This document shows, piece by piece, positions 36,613 through 45,989 of a DNA stretch of 64,000 nt. The stretch is taken from NCBI RefSeq assembly GCF_947259025.1, contig NZ_CAMYKO010000004.1, positions 434,001 to 498,000 on the forward strand. The letters are read 5' to 3'. A program made the position numbers and the translations under genes. Origin of the DNA: an uncultured Methylophaga sp. (GTDB lineage Bacteria; Pseudomonadota; Gammaproteobacteria; Nitrosococcales; Methylophagaceae). Position 1 is the first letter of the stretch, and every line of letters begins with the position of its first letter. A model generated the notes under the pieces. That model was not told the origin of the DNA, searched no databases, and saw only the letters and a list, made by a program, of their open reading frames with translations.

Positions 36613-36643
36613 AGCCGCGCTTTAGTCTGATTGAAGCGCGGCT
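36613..36643. terminator. Strong hairpin after the beta-propeller gene
   Basis: AGCCGCGCTT at 36613-36622 pairs perfectly with AAGCGCGGCT at 36634-36643 (ten pairs, 11-base loop). No T run follows. It lies between the convergent propeller gene and trmL and could stop transcription from both sides. Confidence 0.5.
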
Positions 36644-36754
36644 GGATTCTGACCCGCCGAATACGCTCCCTCAATGGCCTGTCTGGCCACATAAACTCAT
36701 TCACCTTTAACAAGGCATTCAGACTGGGCTGAGAGGCTTTAAGGCCGTGCCGGT

Positions 36755-37231
36755 TTAACTATCAGCGGTACGGGCACCGGGAAAACCCAGTTGCTGCCAC
36801 GCCTGGTAAAGAATAATGCCGGTGGCGTTAGACAGGTTGAGGCTGCGACTGTCAGGCAGCATGGGGATGCGGATCTTATACTCATCCTCCAGCTCGTCAA
36901 GGATCGCACCAGGCAGGCCACGTGATTCAGGGCCGAACAACAGGACATCCTCATCCCGGTATTGCACTTGGTGATGGTGCTGACGAGCTTTGGTGGTACA
37001 GGCAAACACCCGACGTTGGTCTAGCCATTGGAGGAACGTCGGCCAGTCCTGGTGAGTCTCTACGTCGGCAAACTCATGATAATCCAGTCCGGCACGGCGC
37101 AGTCTTTTGTCATCGACGTCGAAACCCAATGGTTCGATCAAATGCAGACGCGCACCGCTGTTGGCGCAGAGACGAATGATGTTGCCGGTATTGGGCGGGA
37201 TTTCCGGCTCGAACAAGGCGATATGCAGCAC
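36755..37231 (-). CDS. trmL: tRNA (cytidine/uridine-34 2'-O)-methyltransferase
   Basis: The 158-residue SPOUT methyltransferase modifies the wobble base of certain leucine tRNAs. The N-terminus FEPEIPPNTGNIIRLCAN and the trefoil-knot segments LLFGPESRGLP and SLNLSNATGIILYQAW, which bind S-adenosylmethionine, are all present. It has normal length for TrmL, which is essentially a minimal SpoU domain. It follows mltD by 6 bases on the same strand. Confidence 0.95.
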   Translation of the reverse strand: MLHIALFEPEIPPNTGNIIRLCANSGARLHLIEPLGFDVDDKRLRRAGLDYHEFADVETHQDWPTFLQWLDQRRVFACTTKARQHHHQVQYRDEDVLLFGPESRGLPGAILDELEDEYKIRIPMLPDSRSLNLSNATGIILYQAWQQLGFPGARTADS

Positions 37232-37237
37232 GCTGTC

Positions 37238-38830
37238 TCAGGTTTCTTCGAGGTACAGCCTCAGGTTCTGGCCGGGTTGAAGCATAGCGCGGTCACTAAG
37301 GCCATTCCATTCACGAACCTGGGCCACGCTGACATTGAACTTACGCGAGATGGCCCACAGTGAGTCACCGTTTTTGATGGTGTAACTGACTGATTTACGT
37401 TGTTCGGGCTGCGACCACAACACCAGTTGCTGGCCGGGTTGCAGCGTATCCTGAGCGGTCTTCTGGTTCCAGTCTGCTAAGGTTTGCACGTCGAGACCAT
37501 GCTGACGGGCAATATCCCACCAGGTATCGCCTGACTGAACGGTATAAACCTGCTTTTGCCCCTCACCCTGAGCGGGTTCAGCGACTGCGGCGAGCCTGCC
37601 GGACTCTCCTGAGGCGACAGGGATCAGCAGATGATGGCCGGCGCGGATTTGATTATTACGCAGGTTGTTGGCTTGTTTCACCACTGCCACCGTGGTGTTG
37701 TAGTTGGTAGCAATGACGCTCAGCGACTCACCGCGACGAATTTTGTGCCGCGCCCATTGCACCCGTTTATTGGCAGGTAGTTCAGCCAAGGCGAGTTTGA
37801 AGCCTTCAATTTTATCCAACGGCAGCACCAGTTGGTGAGGCCCGTGAGGGGCCGTGGCCCAGCGGTTGAAGGCCGGATTGAGTTGGTGCAGCTCATCTTC
37901 GCTGATTTGCGCCATTTCCGCAGCCACAGCCAGATCGATTTGTGAGCCGATATCAACAACGCCGATATAGGCTTTGTTATCCACCGGGCTCAGGCTGATG
38001 TCATAGCGCTCGGGAAATTTCACCATATGACTGACGGCCATCAGCTTGGGCACATAGGCAGAGGTTTCTCTGGGCAGATCCAGAGACCAGAAGTCGGTGG
38101 GTTTGCCTGCCACTTGGTTGCGTTTTATGGCGCGACCAACCGTGCCTTCACCACAATTATAGGCTGCCAGCGCCAACTGCCAGTCACCAAAGTCATTATG
38201 CAGCTTTTCCAGGTAATCGAGCGCAGCGCGGGTTGACTGCACTACATCACGGCGGCCGTCATACCACCAGTTCTGATCCAGGCCATAGACTTTACCGGTG
38301 CCGGGTATAAACTGCCAGAGCCCGGCTGCATGACTGGGAGAATACGCATGCGGTTTGAATCCGCTCTCAACGACCGGCAGCAAAGCGACTTCCAGTGGCA
38401 TGCCACGTTTAGTCACTTCCTCTACAATGTGATAAAGATAAGGGCGCGCGCGTTCAACAACCCGGTCAACATAAGCAGGGTGATCGATAAACCAGCGCAG
38501 GTGTTGTTGGGTATCCGCATGTAAGGTTTCATAATCAGAAATCTGAAAGCCGCTGCGTATACGGTCCCAGACATCGGTAATCTCTTCGGGAGCCGGGTCT
38601 TGTTTGCTTGCTTTACGGGGCGCAACAAGGTCTGGTTTGTGAGCTGCATGAGCCTGTTTTTTGCGCTGTGGACGCCAGTTTTGTGCCTGGGCTTTTTCCG
38701 CTTTACTGGCTTTGACCGACGGCGGCGTCGGCGTCGTCTCAGCGGCCTTGTCCGGCGTGCTGCTACATGATGCGACCAGTAACATTGTGGCTGCTACCAG
38801 CCCTGATTTGAAAAGGGCATTTTTTTGCAT
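37238..38830 (-). CDS. mltD: Membrane-bound lytic murein transglycosylase D
   Basis: The 530-residue lipoprotein (lipobox LLVASC) carries an SLT catalytic domain with the catalytic Glu in LPVVESGFKPHAYSPSHAAG and GLWQFIPGTGKVYGL. Three C-terminal LysM peptidoglycan-binding repeats begin IRRGESLSVIATNYN, YTVQSGDTWWDIARQ and YTIKNGDSLWAISRKFN. It cleaves the glycan strand to a 1,6-anhydro product. The start at 38830 precedes the signal peptide; the open frame extends further without coding sense. In E. coli mltD follows gloB; here gloB is 4.5 kb away. Confidence 0.95.
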   Translation of the reverse strand: MQKNALFKSGLVAATMLLVASCSSTPDKAAETTPTPPSVKASKAEKAQAQNWRPQRKKQAHAAHKPDLVAPRKASKQDPAPEEITDVWDRIRSGFQISDYETLHADTQQHLRWFIDHPAYVDRVVERARPYLYHIVEEVTKRGMPLEVALLPVVESGFKPHAYSPSHAAGLWQFIPGTGKVYGLDQNWWYDGRRDVVQSTRAALDYLEKLHNDFGDWQLALAAYNCGEGTVGRAIKRNQVAGKPTDFWSLDLPRETSAYVPKLMAVSHMVKFPERYDISLSPVDNKAYIGVVDIGSQIDLAVAAEMAQISEDELHQLNPAFNRWATAPHGPHQLVLPLDKIEGFKLALAELPANKRVQWARHKIRRGESLSVIATNYNTTVAVVKQANNLRNNQIRAGHHLLIPVASGESGRLAAVAEPAQGEGQKQVYTVQSGDTWWDIARQHGLDVQTLADWNQKTAQDTLQPGQQLVLWSQPEQRKSVSYTIKNGDSLWAISRKFNVSVAQVREWNGLSDRAMLQPGQNLRLYLEET

Positions 38831-38900
38831 AATTCGAGCTATTATAAGGAAGGGAAAAGCGTCTGTCTTTGTTTTATTTAACAATAATGTCATTAGTCTC

Positions 38901-39692
38901 ATGTCGGAAATAACAACAAACTGGTGGGGCCACTTTGAGCTGGCCGCAGAAGGACAGCGTCTGTTGCGCTGTGCTGACTTGTGTCTGCATATAAAAGCTC
39001 GCTCGCATCAATGGTGGCTGGGTTATGAGTGGCAAAATGAAGTCAATCAGTTCCTGCCGGTGCTGGAGCAGGTCGAAAAAGAGGCCGATAAGGAAAACGA
39101 ACAGCGCTTTGTGTTTGAGTCGCTGCCTCAGGCGATGATTGTGCAGCCAGCACTGGCCGACCGGCCGGTGGTGTGCAGACCGGAAGTGTCAGTCACATTG
39201 CTGCCATTTCAGGAAGTCACCCTGTTTGTCTGCCTGCCGCTTTGGATCAAGCTGGGAACCAGTGAAAGTGAGGATATTGTGTTGGATATTCCGACGGTTC
39301 GTGTCTGTGATTCCTGGTTCGGGCCCAACACCCGTGAAGGGGTGATCAGTTATGCCTCTCAGGTCAGCGAACAACTGGACGTCATTCCCATCGCCAACAA
39401 CAGAGCGCGGGCAGCAATAGAGGTACGAATCCAGAATCAATCCGATCAAAAATTAACGCTCGATAAAATCAGTGTGCCGGCACCCAACCTGAACCTTTAT
39501 GCCGATCAGCAGGGCCAGTTGTGGACACCAAGGATCACGCTGGTTCGTCGCGATAACGAGGATGCCATCCTCAGTATTGATGAAGTGATGAGTGGCGGAC
39601 TGGATGAAAAAGATCTGACGCTGGTTTGCGGTGCCCGCGAGGATATCGGCCGCAGCAAGATCACCAAGGCGATTTCCGCCCTGTTCGGTTGA
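38901..39692 (+). CDS. Conserved protein upstream of mscS (DUF432-like)
   Basis: The 264-residue soluble protein begins MSEITTNWWGHFELAAEGQ and is rich in predicted beta-strands, with FLPLWIKLG-like and VVCRPEVSVTLLPFQEV segments. I tentatively place it in DUF432, a family seen next to MscS channel genes, but I am not certain. It ends 12 bases before an mscS-type gene, so the two are very likely co-transcribed and may act together in the osmotic response. The ATG at 38901 gives the conserved-looking N-terminus; the frame extends upstream into the divergent mltD. Confidence 0.6.
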   Translation: MSEITTNWWGHFELAAEGQRLLRCADLCLHIKARSHQWWLGYEWQNEVNQFLPVLEQVEKEADKENEQRFVFESLPQAMIVQPALADRPVVCRPEVSVTLLPFQEVTLFVCLPLWIKLGTSESEDIVLDIPTVRVCDSWFGPNTREGVISYASQVSEQLDVIPIANNRARAAIEVRIQNQSDQKLTLDKISVPAPNLNLYADQQGQLWTPRITLVRRDNEDAILSIDEVMSGGLDEKDLTLVCGAREDIGRSKITKAISALFG

Positions 39693-39704
39693 GGAGAACA
39701 CAGC

Positions 39705-40547
39705 ATGAATGAATGGTTGGCAAAAATTGATGCAGCTCTGGTGACCTCGATTGCAGAAGCCTTGATCTATTTTATTGTGGGTCTGATTCTGGCGCGTCTT
39801 GCCAGTCGCGGCATCAAGCGCTGGAGCCGACACCGCTTTGATGTTCACCGTCAGCTGTTAATGGCACGGGTTGCCACTTATCTGGTGCTGCTGGTGTTTG
39901 TGGTGATGGGGCTGAATGCCATTGGTTTCAATCTGGGCGTGCTGATTGGCGCCGCCGGTATTTTATCAGTGGCTATCGGCTTTGCTTCGCAAACCTCGGC
40001 TTCCAATATCATCAGTGGACTGTTCCTGGTGGCGGAAAGACCGTTCTCAGTGGGGGACTTGATCCGGGTCGGTACCACGACCGGTGAGGTACTGTCGATT
40101 GACTTGCTGTCAGTGAAGTTGCGCACTTTTGATAATCTTTTTGTGCGCATTCCCAACGAGACGCTGATTAAATCGGAAGTGACCACGTTGACACGCTTTC
40201 CGATCCGACGCATCGATCTGGCGATTGGTGTGGCCTATAAGGAAGACATTAAAAATGTGCGTCAGGTGCTGGAACAGGTGGCCGGCGCTAACCCCCTGTG
40301 TCTGGACGAGCCCAAGCCCATTTTTGTATTTCTGGGTTTTGGCGAATCGTCACTGGATATGCAGTTTTCGGTCTGGGTCAAAAGGGAAAACTTTATCGAT
40401 CTCAAAAACAGCATTCACGAGGAAATCAAGGAAGCTTTCGATGCCGAAGGCATCGAGATTCCGTTCCCGCACCGTTCGCTCTATACCGGCTCGGTGACTG
40501 AGCCTTTTCCCATCCGTATTATCGACGAGACAACCCAAAGCCAGTGA
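39705..40547 (+). CDS. MscS-family mechanosensitive ion channel (first copy)
   Basis: The 280-residue inner-membrane protein has three N-terminal helices, with the pore-lining third helix GVLIGAAGILSVAIGFASQTSASNI split across 90-115, followed by the beta domain ISGLFLVAERPFSVGDLIRVG and the C-terminal alpha/beta cage. It opens under membrane tension on osmotic down-shock. The pore helix is less glycine/alanine-rich than in canonical MscS, so conductance may differ. It pairs with the DUF432-like gene upstream. Confidence 0.9.
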   Translation: MNEWLAKIDAALVTSIAEALIYFIVGLILARLASRGIKRWSRHRFDVHRQLLMARVATYLVLLVFVVMGLNAIGFNLGVLIGAAGILSVAIGFASQTSASNIISGLFLVAERPFSVGDLIRVGTTTGEVLSIDLLSVKLRTFDNLFVRIPNETLIKSEVTTLTRFPIRRIDLAIGVAYKEDIKNVRQVLEQVAGANPLCLDEPKPIFVFLGFGESSLDMQFSVWVKRENFIDLKNSIHEEIKEAFDAEGIEIPFPHRSLYTGSVTEPFPIRIIDETTQSQ

Positions 40548-40603
40548 ACTGCCCGGCGGCATGCGCTAACATAGCCCAGTTAAAGCTAATACCGAGGTAA
40601 ATC

Positions 40604-41431
40604 GTGACAGTAATCAGCGGACAGCTGACCAAGATGGCCGTCTCCCTGGAGGAGAATCAGGCACAGTATGCAATGCGGCTGGGGGAGCAGCAGATGGCGA
40701 TGAATCCGCTGCTGGGCGAACAATTCACCCTGCGCTTTTTGGGTGAGATCAACTGCCTTTACTGCAACCGCAAAACCAGGAAAAGCTACAGCGGCGGCTA
40801 TTGCTTCCCCTGTGCCCAGCGCCTGGCTCGCTGTGATATCTGTTTTGTAAAACCTGAGCTATGCCACTTTGAACAGGGCACCTGTCGCGAACCGGACTGG
40901 GGTGAATCGGTGTGTATGCAGGATCACATTGTTTATCTCGCCAACAGTTCGGGGCTGAAAGTCGGTATTACCCGTATTAACCAGATCCCGACCCGCTGGA
41001 TTGACCAGGGCGCGACTCAGGCCCTTCCCATTTTTCGGGTGAAGAGCCGTTACCAGTCAGGGCTTGTCGAAGTGTTGTTTAAAGACCATGTTTCTGACCG
41101 CACTGACTGGCAGAAAATGCTCAAAGGCGAGGCTGAGCCCATGGACCTGGCCGCCGAGCGTGATCGGCTGCAGGCCCAGTGTGAAGCTCAGGTTGCAGAG
41201 CTTAAACAGCAGTTCGGCGATGATGCTATCAGGCTGTTGCCTGCCGAAAGTATGCAGACAATAACTTACCCGGTGGAACAATACCCAGCCAAAGTTTCAT
41301 CGTTAAACTTTGATAAAACGCCGGAAATCACCGGGCAGTTGCAGGGCATCAAGGGCCAGTACCTGATATTTGATAAAGGCGTGATTAACATGCGTAAATT
41401 CAGTGGCTATCAAGTGGAGATGGAGATTTGA
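40604..41431 (+). CDS. DUF2797 protein with Zn-ribbon-like cysteines
   Basis: The 275-residue protein has a cysteine-rich N-terminal region (INCLYCNRKTRKSYSGGYCF, then CAQRLARCDICF and further Cys/His) and a central HIVYLANSSGLKVGITR segment reminiscent of a GIY-YIG-type core. This is the DUF2797 pattern; function is unknown. The start is a GTG with GAGG upstream. Its stop overlaps the TTG start of pyrD (TTGA), so the two are coupled, but no functional link to pyrimidine synthesis is evident. Confidence 0.8.
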   Translation: MTVISGQLTKMAVSLEENQAQYAMRLGEQQMAMNPLLGEQFTLRFLGEINCLYCNRKTRKSYSGGYCFPCAQRLARCDICFVKPELCHFEQGTCREPDWGESVCMQDHIVYLANSSGLKVGITRINQIPTRWIDQGATQALPIFRVKSRYQSGLVEVLFKDHVSDRTDWQKMLKGEAEPMDLAAERDRLQAQCEAQVAELKQQFGDDAIRLLPAESMQTITYPVEQYPAKVSSLNFDKTPEITGQLQGIKGQYLIFDKGVINMRKFSGYQVEMEI

Positions 41432-42456
41432 AACAGCTTTATCGCTTATTGCGGAACCTGATGTTCCGTCTCGACGGGGAAAAATCCCACCACCTCGGAC
41501 TCAATGCGCTCAAGCTGATGGAGATGACCGGATTGTCCTGGCTCTTGTATCACAAGATAGCGGCACGGCCGGTCCGGGTGATGGGGCTTGAGTTTCCCAA
41601 TGCCGTAGGCCTGGCCGCGGGCCTGGACAAGAACGGTGATTATATCGAGGCGATGTCAGCTTTGGGTTTCGGCTTTGTGGAAGTGGGGACGGTCACGCCG
41701 CGACCGCAGCCCGGCAATCCCAAACCACGTTTGTTCCGGGTGCCGGAGGCGCAGGGCATCATCAATCGAATGGGCTTTAATAATCTGGGTGTGGCACACC
41801 TGGTAGAGCAGGTACGGGCCGCGGATAGTAAAAGTCTGATTGGCATAAACATTGGCAAAAACTTTGACACCCCGGTGGAAAACGCCGTTGATGATTACCT
41901 GCTGGGGCTCAATCGGGTCTATCCTTACGCCGATTACGTGACCATCAATATCTCTTCGCCCAACACGCCGGGGCTGCGTACGTTACAGTTTGGCGAGTCG
42001 CTGGATGCGCTCTTATCAGCATTGAAACAGGAGCAGGCCAAGCTCACCGAACAGTATCAGCGTTATGTGCCCATGGCAGTCAAAGTGGCGCCGGATTTGA
42101 GTGAAGAGGAAGTACAGCAACTGGCGCAGGCCTTTAGCACCCATCATATCGATGCCGTGATTGCTACCAATACCACGATGTCGCGTGAGGATGTTGAGGG
42201 GCTGCCCAATGCCGATGAGGCGGGCGGTCTGAGTGGTGCGCCGGTATTTGAAAAATCGACCGAGATTGTCCGCCAGTTCCGTGCGCAGTTGCCGGAAGAC
42301 TTGCCGATCATCGCGGCAGGTGGAATTATGTCAGCTGAGGATGCCCTGGCGAAACTGGATGCCGGGGCTGCTTTGGTGCAACTATACAGTGGCCTGATTT
42401 ACCAGGGACCGTCTCTGGTAAAAGAAGTTATCGAAACTATCGCAAAGAGGAGTTGA
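41428..42456 (+). CDS. pyrD: Dihydroorotate dehydrogenase (quinone), class 2
   Basis: The 342-residue FMN enzyme oxidises dihydroorotate to orotate at the inner membrane and passes electrons to quinone. The N-terminal membrane-associating helices (QLYRLLRNLMFRLDGEKSH) identify class 2. The core shows NAVGLAAGLDKNGD, GFVEVGTVTPRPQPGNPKPR, NISSPNTPGLR with the catalytic Ser, and the FMN loop IIAAGGIMS. The start is a TTG overlapping the previous stop, needed to include the N-terminal helices; GGAGA precedes it. Confidence 0.95.
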   Translation: MKQLYRLLRNLMFRLDGEKSHHLGLNALKLMEMTGLSWLLYHKIAARPVRVMGLEFPNAVGLAAGLDKNGDYIEAMSALGFGFVEVGTVTPRPQPGNPKPRLFRVPEAQGIINRMGFNNLGVAHLVEQVRAADSKSLIGINIGKNFDTPVENAVDDYLLGLNRVYPYADYVTINISSPNTPGLRTLQFGESLDALLSALKQEQAKLTEQYQRYVPMAVKVAPDLSEEEVQQLAQAFSTHHIDAVIATNTTMSREDVEGLPNADEAGGLSGAPVFEKSTEIVRQFRAQLPEDLPIIAAGGIMSAEDALAKLDAGAALVQLYSGLIYQGPSLVKEVIETIAKRS

Positions 42457-42457
42457 T

Positions 42458-43255
42458 ATGGAAACTACAAGCCTGGTCGGGTTCTGGCTGATGAATATCT
42501 TGTATGCCGCCCTGATCGTTCTGGTCGGTCGCGTGGTGGTGAAATGGCTGGTCAAGTTGTCGCGCAAACTGATGGTGCGCTCCAACCTGGATCCGATGCT
42601 GATTAATTTCCTCAGCGTCATTGCCAATGCGGTACTGATGCTGTTTGTGTTGATTGCTGCGCTGGATCAGCTGGGTGTCGATACCACCTCAATGATTGCT
42701 GTACTGGGTGCTGCTGGTCTGGCTGTCGGTCTGGCATTGAAAGATTCTCTGCAGAATTTTGCCGCCGGTGTAATGCTGGTCATGTTCCGCCCGTTCAAAA
42801 TCGGTGACTTCGTTGATGCCGCTGGCGTGATGGGTATTGTCGAACACATCAGCATCTTCAACACCATTATGAAAACCGGTGATAACCGCGAAGTGATTGT
42901 GCCTAACGGGCAAATCTATTCAGACACCATCACCAATTATTCGGCCCGTGATACCCGCCGTATTGATATGAGTTTCGGCATTGGTTATGGCGATGATCTG
43001 CTCAAGGCCAAAAACCTGCTGACTGAAATTGTGACCGGTCATGAGAAAGTGATGGCTGATCCGGCACCAGTGATTCGTGTGTCGGAACTGGCTGACAGTA
43101 GTGTCAATTTTGACGTGCGTCCTTGGGTCAATGCCGATGATTACTGGCCGGTACGTTCAGAGCTGATTGAAACCATCAAACTGGCCTTTGACGAAAACGG
43201 TATTTCCATCCCATTCCCGCAAATGGATGTGCACCTGGATAAACCGGAAAACTGA
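42458..43255 (+). CDS. mscS: Small-conductance mechanosensitive channel MscS (second copy)
   Basis: The 265-residue protein has the canonical third helix VLGAAGLAVGLALKDSLQNFAAG, rich in Gly and Ala as in E. coli MscS, then VMLVMFRPFKIGDFVDAAG and a C-terminal domain ending ISIPFPQMDVHL. It is closer to classical MscS than the copy at 39705. The start is 1 base after the pyrD stop, so the DUF2797-pyrD-mscS group is one transcript. Confidence 0.94.
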   Translation: METTSLVGFWLMNILYAALIVLVGRVVVKWLVKLSRKLMVRSNLDPMLINFLSVIANAVLMLFVLIAALDQLGVDTTSMIAVLGAAGLAVGLALKDSLQNFAAGVMLVMFRPFKIGDFVDAAGVMGIVEHISIFNTIMKTGDNREVIVPNGQIYSDTITNYSARDTRRIDMSFGIGYGDDLLKAKNLLTEIVTGHEKVMADPAPVIRVSELADSSVNFDVRPWVNADDYWPVRSELIETIKLAFDENGISIPFPQMDVHLDKPEN

Positions 43256-43279
43256 TTTATTGTGTAGCGGATGACGGCT

Positions 43280-44050
43280 TTAAAAGCCGTCTTTCCAGCT
43301 GCGCAGTGCGGTGAATACCGCCTCGTCATTCAGCAAAGGGCGGCCGGCATATTGTTCGGCCGCCTTTTTTATCTGCGGCAGATCACTGCGTAGAAACGGG
43401 TTAGTGGCCAGTTCCTCACTCATCACCGATGGAACCGTTGCCTTTTGGGCATCGCGCAATTGCTCTACCTTGCGAATACGCCGCTGCAGCGCCTCGCTAT
43501 CGGCTTCAACGGCATTCGCAAAACACAGATTGGCCTGTGTGTATTCATGGGCGCAATAGATTTCAGTATCGGCTGGCAATTGTTTCAGCTTTTGCAGAGA
43601 CTGGAACAACGCTGGCGCCGTGCCTCCCAGCAAGCGGCCGCAGCCACCGGCAAACAGGGTATCGCCGCAAAACAGTTTGTTTTCCGTCAGGTAGCAGATA
43701 TGGCCCGGAGTATGGCCCGGTGTGTCGATGACTTTAAACAGCGGAAAGTCCGGTTCCACCATCAGGCTTTCGGTTTCTGTCAGTGGATCGGTAAGCGCCG
43801 GAATCGTCTCGCTGGCGGGACCGAATACCGGCACGGGATAGCGTTCAAGCAAGTCGCTGACCCCGCCGACATGATCGGCATGATGATGGGTGATCAGGAT
43901 TGCGGCAGGTGTTAGCTCAAGCTGCTTAAGATGCTGGAGAACCGGATCGGCATCACCGGGATCGACAATCAGCACTTTGCGGCTGTTTTCAGACTGAACC
44001 AGCCAGATATAATTATCCTTAAATGCCGGTACCGCATGAACCTTGAGCAT
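43280..44050 (-). CDS. gloB: Hydroxyacylglutathione hydrolase (glyoxalase II)
   Basis: The 256-residue metallo-beta-lactamase-fold enzyme hydrolyses S-lactoylglutathione. The dinuclear metal site THHHADHVGG, the GHTPGHICY and LFCGDTLFAGGCGRL segments, and the C-terminal substrate-binding region (CAHEYTQANLCFA) are present. The ATG at 44050 has GGGAGG upstream. It is divergent from the YafS-like gene, the same layout as in E. coli. Detoxification of methylglyoxal and possibly formaldehyde adducts is the expected role. Confidence 0.96.
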   Translation of the reverse strand: MLKVHAVPAFKDNYIWLVQSENSRKVLIVDPGDADPVLQHLKQLELTPAAILITHHHADHVGGVSDLLERYPVPVFGPASETIPALTDPLTETESLMVEPDFPLFKVIDTPGHTPGHICYLTENKLFCGDTLFAGGCGRLLGGTAPALFQSLQKLKQLPADTEIYCAHEYTQANLCFANAVEADSEALQRRIRKVEQLRDAQKATVPSVMSEELATNPFLRSDLPQIKKAAEQYAGRPLLNDEAVFTALRSWKDGF

Positions 44051-44073
44051 AAAACCTCCCATAGGACGAAAAC

Positions 44074-44805
44074 ATGAATCAGCATAACGGCAGGGAAATG
44101 GAAAACTGGTGGCAATCGCCACCGGGACTACATTTGCTGGCCAGCGAGCGTGACATCATCAGCCAGCTGAATACGCCGCTGATTGGCTATTTCTACCTCC
44201 AGCTGGGCGGTAATGAGTTGTGTCTGCCTGCCGCTAAACGCGCCGCCAGCCATTGCTTGGTCTCAGCATCGGGCAATATCAACGCCAATCCAGAAGCGCT
44301 ACCGTTTAAGTCTCATAGTATAGACAATATGCTGATCCTGCATGTTCTGGAGCAGGCCCGTGACCCGCACCAGCTATTGCGCGAAACCGAACGGGTACTG
44401 GCGGCAGACGGTAAATTGATCCTTTGTAGCTTCAACCCGTTCAGCCTCTGGGGGTTACGGCGACTGCTTTCCTGGCAGGATAAGGCACCATGGGATGGTA
44501 TGTTTTTCAGCCAGACCCGGATTCGCGACTGGCTGGCTTTGCTTAATTTTGAAGTGGTAGAACAACACAAAATTTTCTTCCGACCGCCCCTCAAACACGC
44601 CCGCTGGCTTGAGCGCAGCCGCTTCATGGAGCGCTGGGGCCGACGCTTGTGGCCTTGGTTGGGCGGCGTTTCTGTTATGGTAGCCTGCAAACGCACCATC
44701 CCGCTGACGCCGGTCAGGGAAAGCTGGCGTAAACGCCGTTTATTTCCTACGCCCGGTCTGGTGAATAAACCCCTGACCCGAGAACACAAAGATGCAACAC
44801 GTTGA
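44074..44805 (+). CDS. yafS: YafS-like methyltransferase-fold protein
   Basis: The 243-residue protein keeps the later motifs of class I SAM methyltransferases ([20 protein letters not shown], then [20 protein letters not shown] and [13 protein letters not shown]). The glycine-rich motif I is reduced to LQLGGNELC. The order gloB / yafS-rnhA-dnaQ is the same as in E. coli, which supports the name. The substrate is unknown, and activity is uncertain given the weak motif I. The C-terminal end overlaps the rnhA start by 14 bases. Confidence 0.82.
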   Translation: MNQHNGREMENWWQSPPGLHLLASERDIISQLNTPLIGYFYLQLGGNELCLPAAKRAASHCLVSASGNINANPEALPFKSHSIDNMLILHVLEQARDPHQLLRETERVLAADGKLILCSFNPFSLWGLRRLLSWQDKAPWDGMFFSQTRIRDWLALLNFEVVEQHKIFFRPPLKHARWLERSRFMERWGRRLWPWLGGVSVMVACKRTIPLTPVRESWRKRRLFPTPGLVNKPLTREHKDATR

Positions 44806-45229
44806 AATTTTTACCGATGGCGCCTGCAGTGGCAATCCCGGGCCCGGTGGCTGGGGTGCGATATTGCGTGCCCAGGACAAGGAAAAAGAACTCTCCGGCA
44901 GTGAAAAACAGACCACCAATAACCGCATGGAACTGATGGCCGTCATTGCCTCGCTGGAAGCCTTGAAACGGCCCTGCCGTGTTACGATTACTACCGATTC
45001 CCAGTACGTCATGAAAGGTATGACCGAATGGCTGCCGGGCTGGAAAAAGCGTAACTGGAAAACCGCCGCTAAAAAGCCGGTTAAGAATGTCGAACTCTGG
45101 CAACGGCTGGAAAAGGCCATTGCCGGCCATGAAGTCGATTGGCAATGGGTTCGGGGACACAGCGGCCATCCGGAAAATGAACGGGCTGACGAACTGGCAG
45201 TGGCGGCCAGAGAAAATATTGCAGGTTAA
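44792..45229 (+). CDS. rnhA: Ribonuclease HI
   Basis: The 145-residue enzyme degrades RNA in RNA-DNA hybrids. The catalytic acidic residues are visible in [17 protein letters not shown] (first Asp), [10 protein letters not shown] (Glu), [13 protein letters not shown] (Asp) and the C-terminal [15 protein letters not shown] (His and Asp). It overlaps the upstream yafS-like gene and lies 6 bases before dnaQ, as in E. coli. Confidence 0.97.
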   Translation: MQHVEIFTDGACSGNPGPGGWGAILRAQDKEKELSGSEKQTTNNRMELMAVIASLEALKRPCRVTITTDSQYVMKGMTEWLPGWKKRNWKTAAKKPVKNVELWQRLEKAIAGHEVDWQWVRGHSGHPENERADELAVAARENIAG

Positions 45230-45235
45230 ATTGAG

Positions 45236-45985
45236 ATGGCGGATATAAAGCAGAAAAGACAGGTCGTGCTCGATACCGAAACCACCGGTATCAGTACCGC
45301 GGATGATCACCGTATTATCGAGATCGGCTGCGTGGAAATGGTGGGCCGCCGGCTGACCGGGCAGACTTTTCATCAGTATATTAATCCCGAACGCGATATC
45401 GATGACGGCGCGATCGAAGTGCACGGCATTACCAATGAATTTCTGGCCGATAAGCCGCTGTTTGCCGATATCGCCCAGGACTTTCTGCAATTTATCGATG
45501 GCGCCGAGCTGATTATCCACAACGCGCCATTCGACGTTGGCTTTATTGACCACGAACTGGCCAAGCTGGAAGGTGAGAGCCGCCGTACCGACACCATCGC
45601 CACGGTGCTTGATACCCTGCAAATGGCGCGGGAGAAACACCGCGGCCAGAAAAACAGCCTCGATGCTTTATGTAAGCGCTACGATGTTGATAATTCCAAC
45701 CGTGAACTCCACGGCGCATTGCTTGATGCCGAGATCCTCGCCGATGTCTATTTAGCCATGACCGGCGGTCAGGTCAGTCTGACCCTGACTGCTGAAGAGA
45801 CAGCAACCGTATCCGACAAAACCAGCGATGCCGATCTGGGCAAGCTGGAACGTCAGCCTTTAACCGTGTTGAAAGCCACAGATGAAGAACTGGCGGCGCA
45901 TGAAGCCATGCTGGAGAAAGTTAACAAAGCCAGTGATGGCAATTGTGTCTGGTTGAAAGGTTCTGTTAACGAGGCTGCTGAATAA
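45236..45985 (+). CDS. dnaQ: DNA polymerase III epsilon subunit (3'-5' exonuclease)
   Basis: The 249-residue proofreading subunit has ExoI VLDTETTGIS (Asp13, Glu15), ExoII IIHNAPFDVGFIDHE and ExoIII HGALLDAEILADVYLAM. The C-terminal polymerase-binding tail follows a flexible linker. It is the last gene of the yafS-rnhA-dnaQ operon. The following 343 bases hold no gene. Confidence 0.97.
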   Translation: MADIKQKRQVVLDTETTGISTADDHRIIEIGCVEMVGRRLTGQTFHQYINPERDIDDGAIEVHGITNEFLADKPLFADIAQDFLQFIDGAELIIHNAPFDVGFIDHELAKLEGESRRTDTIATVLDTLQMAREKHRGQKNSLDALCKRYDVDNSNRELHGALLDAEILADVYLAMTGGQVSLTLTAEETATVSDKTSDADLGKLERQPLTVLKATDEELAAHEAMLEKVNKASDGNCVWLKGSVNEAAE

Positions 45986-45989
45986 GATT

